A stretch of DNA of 15,214 nt from Phycisphaerales bacterium UBA7708. Lineage in GTDB: Bacteria; Planctomycetota; Phycisphaerae; Sedimentisphaerales; Anaerohalosphaeraceae. Numbering within the stretch: position 1 is the first letter of the stretch; every line of letters starts with the position of its first letter. This document shows positions 15,190 through 15,214 of this stretch, one piece after another. The position numbers were made by a program, and so were the translations under genes. The notes beneath the pieces were generated by a model. It saw only the letters and a list, made by a program, of their open reading frames with translations, was not told the DNA's origin and did no database searches. Location: positions 23,545-38,758 of the forward strand of contig DLFY01000285.1 of the NCBI GenBank assembly GCA_002482415.1. The letters run 5' to 3'.

Positions 15190-15214
15190 CACGGCAAAAA
15201 AAATCAAATAAAGG

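Noticed and set aside
14641-15207. Leftward open frame opposite the GLUG gene end
   Set aside because: Antisense to clear GLUG repeats. It arises from repeated GC-rich codons.
1-15214. CRISPR arrays, insertion sequences, tRNA or rRNA genes
   Set aside because: I found no regularly spaced short repeats, transposase-like frame, cloverleaf with conserved arms, or ribosomal RNA sequence. The only repeats are coding repeats of the GLUG gene and local hairpins.

Overview
The window looks like a piece of a Planctomycetota genome, most likely class Phycisphaerae. This is an inference from protein style, not from a marker gene. The signs are a secretome built of CotH kinase, lamin-tail, LamG and Fn3-like modules, DUF2961/GH172, GLUG repeats, and dockerin-like EF-hand stretches of the D-x-D-x-N-G-x-V-D type followed by a Trp/Leu-rich helix. 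Base composition is moderate. UGA acts as a stop elsewhere in the window. Every large product carries a Sec signal peptide, so this is a locus of exported proteins rather than core metabolism.

Layout. At the left edge (2-139) is the possible 3' end of a rightward gene with a GC-rich hairpin near its end. It runs into a small leftward gene (136-426, 95-100 residues, function unknown). A divergent intergenic region leads to a fusion of an SMP-30/gluconolactonase-type beta-propeller with a glutathione peroxidase domain (627-2015). A secreted DUF2961/GH172 glycoside hydrolase candidate follows (2221-4329) and ends at a strong hairpin terminator (4356-4395). The same hairpin sits just beyond the 3' end of a very large leftward gene (4435-10752, 2105 aa). 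That gene encodes a LamG, Fn3-like, dockerin-like, lamin-tail and CotH-kinase mosaic.

Upstream of the giant gene is an AT-rich divergent region (10753-11288). It has a good leftward promoter candidate, a palindrome and two hairpins. A small unrecognised rightward ORF (11289-11651) follows, then about 380 bases that appear rich in RNA secondary structure (11654-11975). The right end is a GLUG-repeat protein gene (12034-15189) made of three large tandem units and a terminal dockerin-like stretch. It is interrupted by one in-frame UGA at 12487-12489, at a position where the paralogous repeats have cysteine.

How the genes might work together. The beta-propeller and GH172 candidates suggest extracytoplasmic carbohydrate or lactone chemistry. 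The giant CotH protein and the GLUG protein look like surface or extracellular structural proteins, and both carry dockerin-like EF-hand loops. No cohesin, sortase, transporter or regulator gene is present to prove a shared complex. The observations most worth a second look are the in-frame UGA, the propeller-peroxidase fusion, the structured leader before the GLUG gene, and the unknown small ORF beside it. No rRNA, tRNA, CRISPR array, insertion sequence or replication origin was found.
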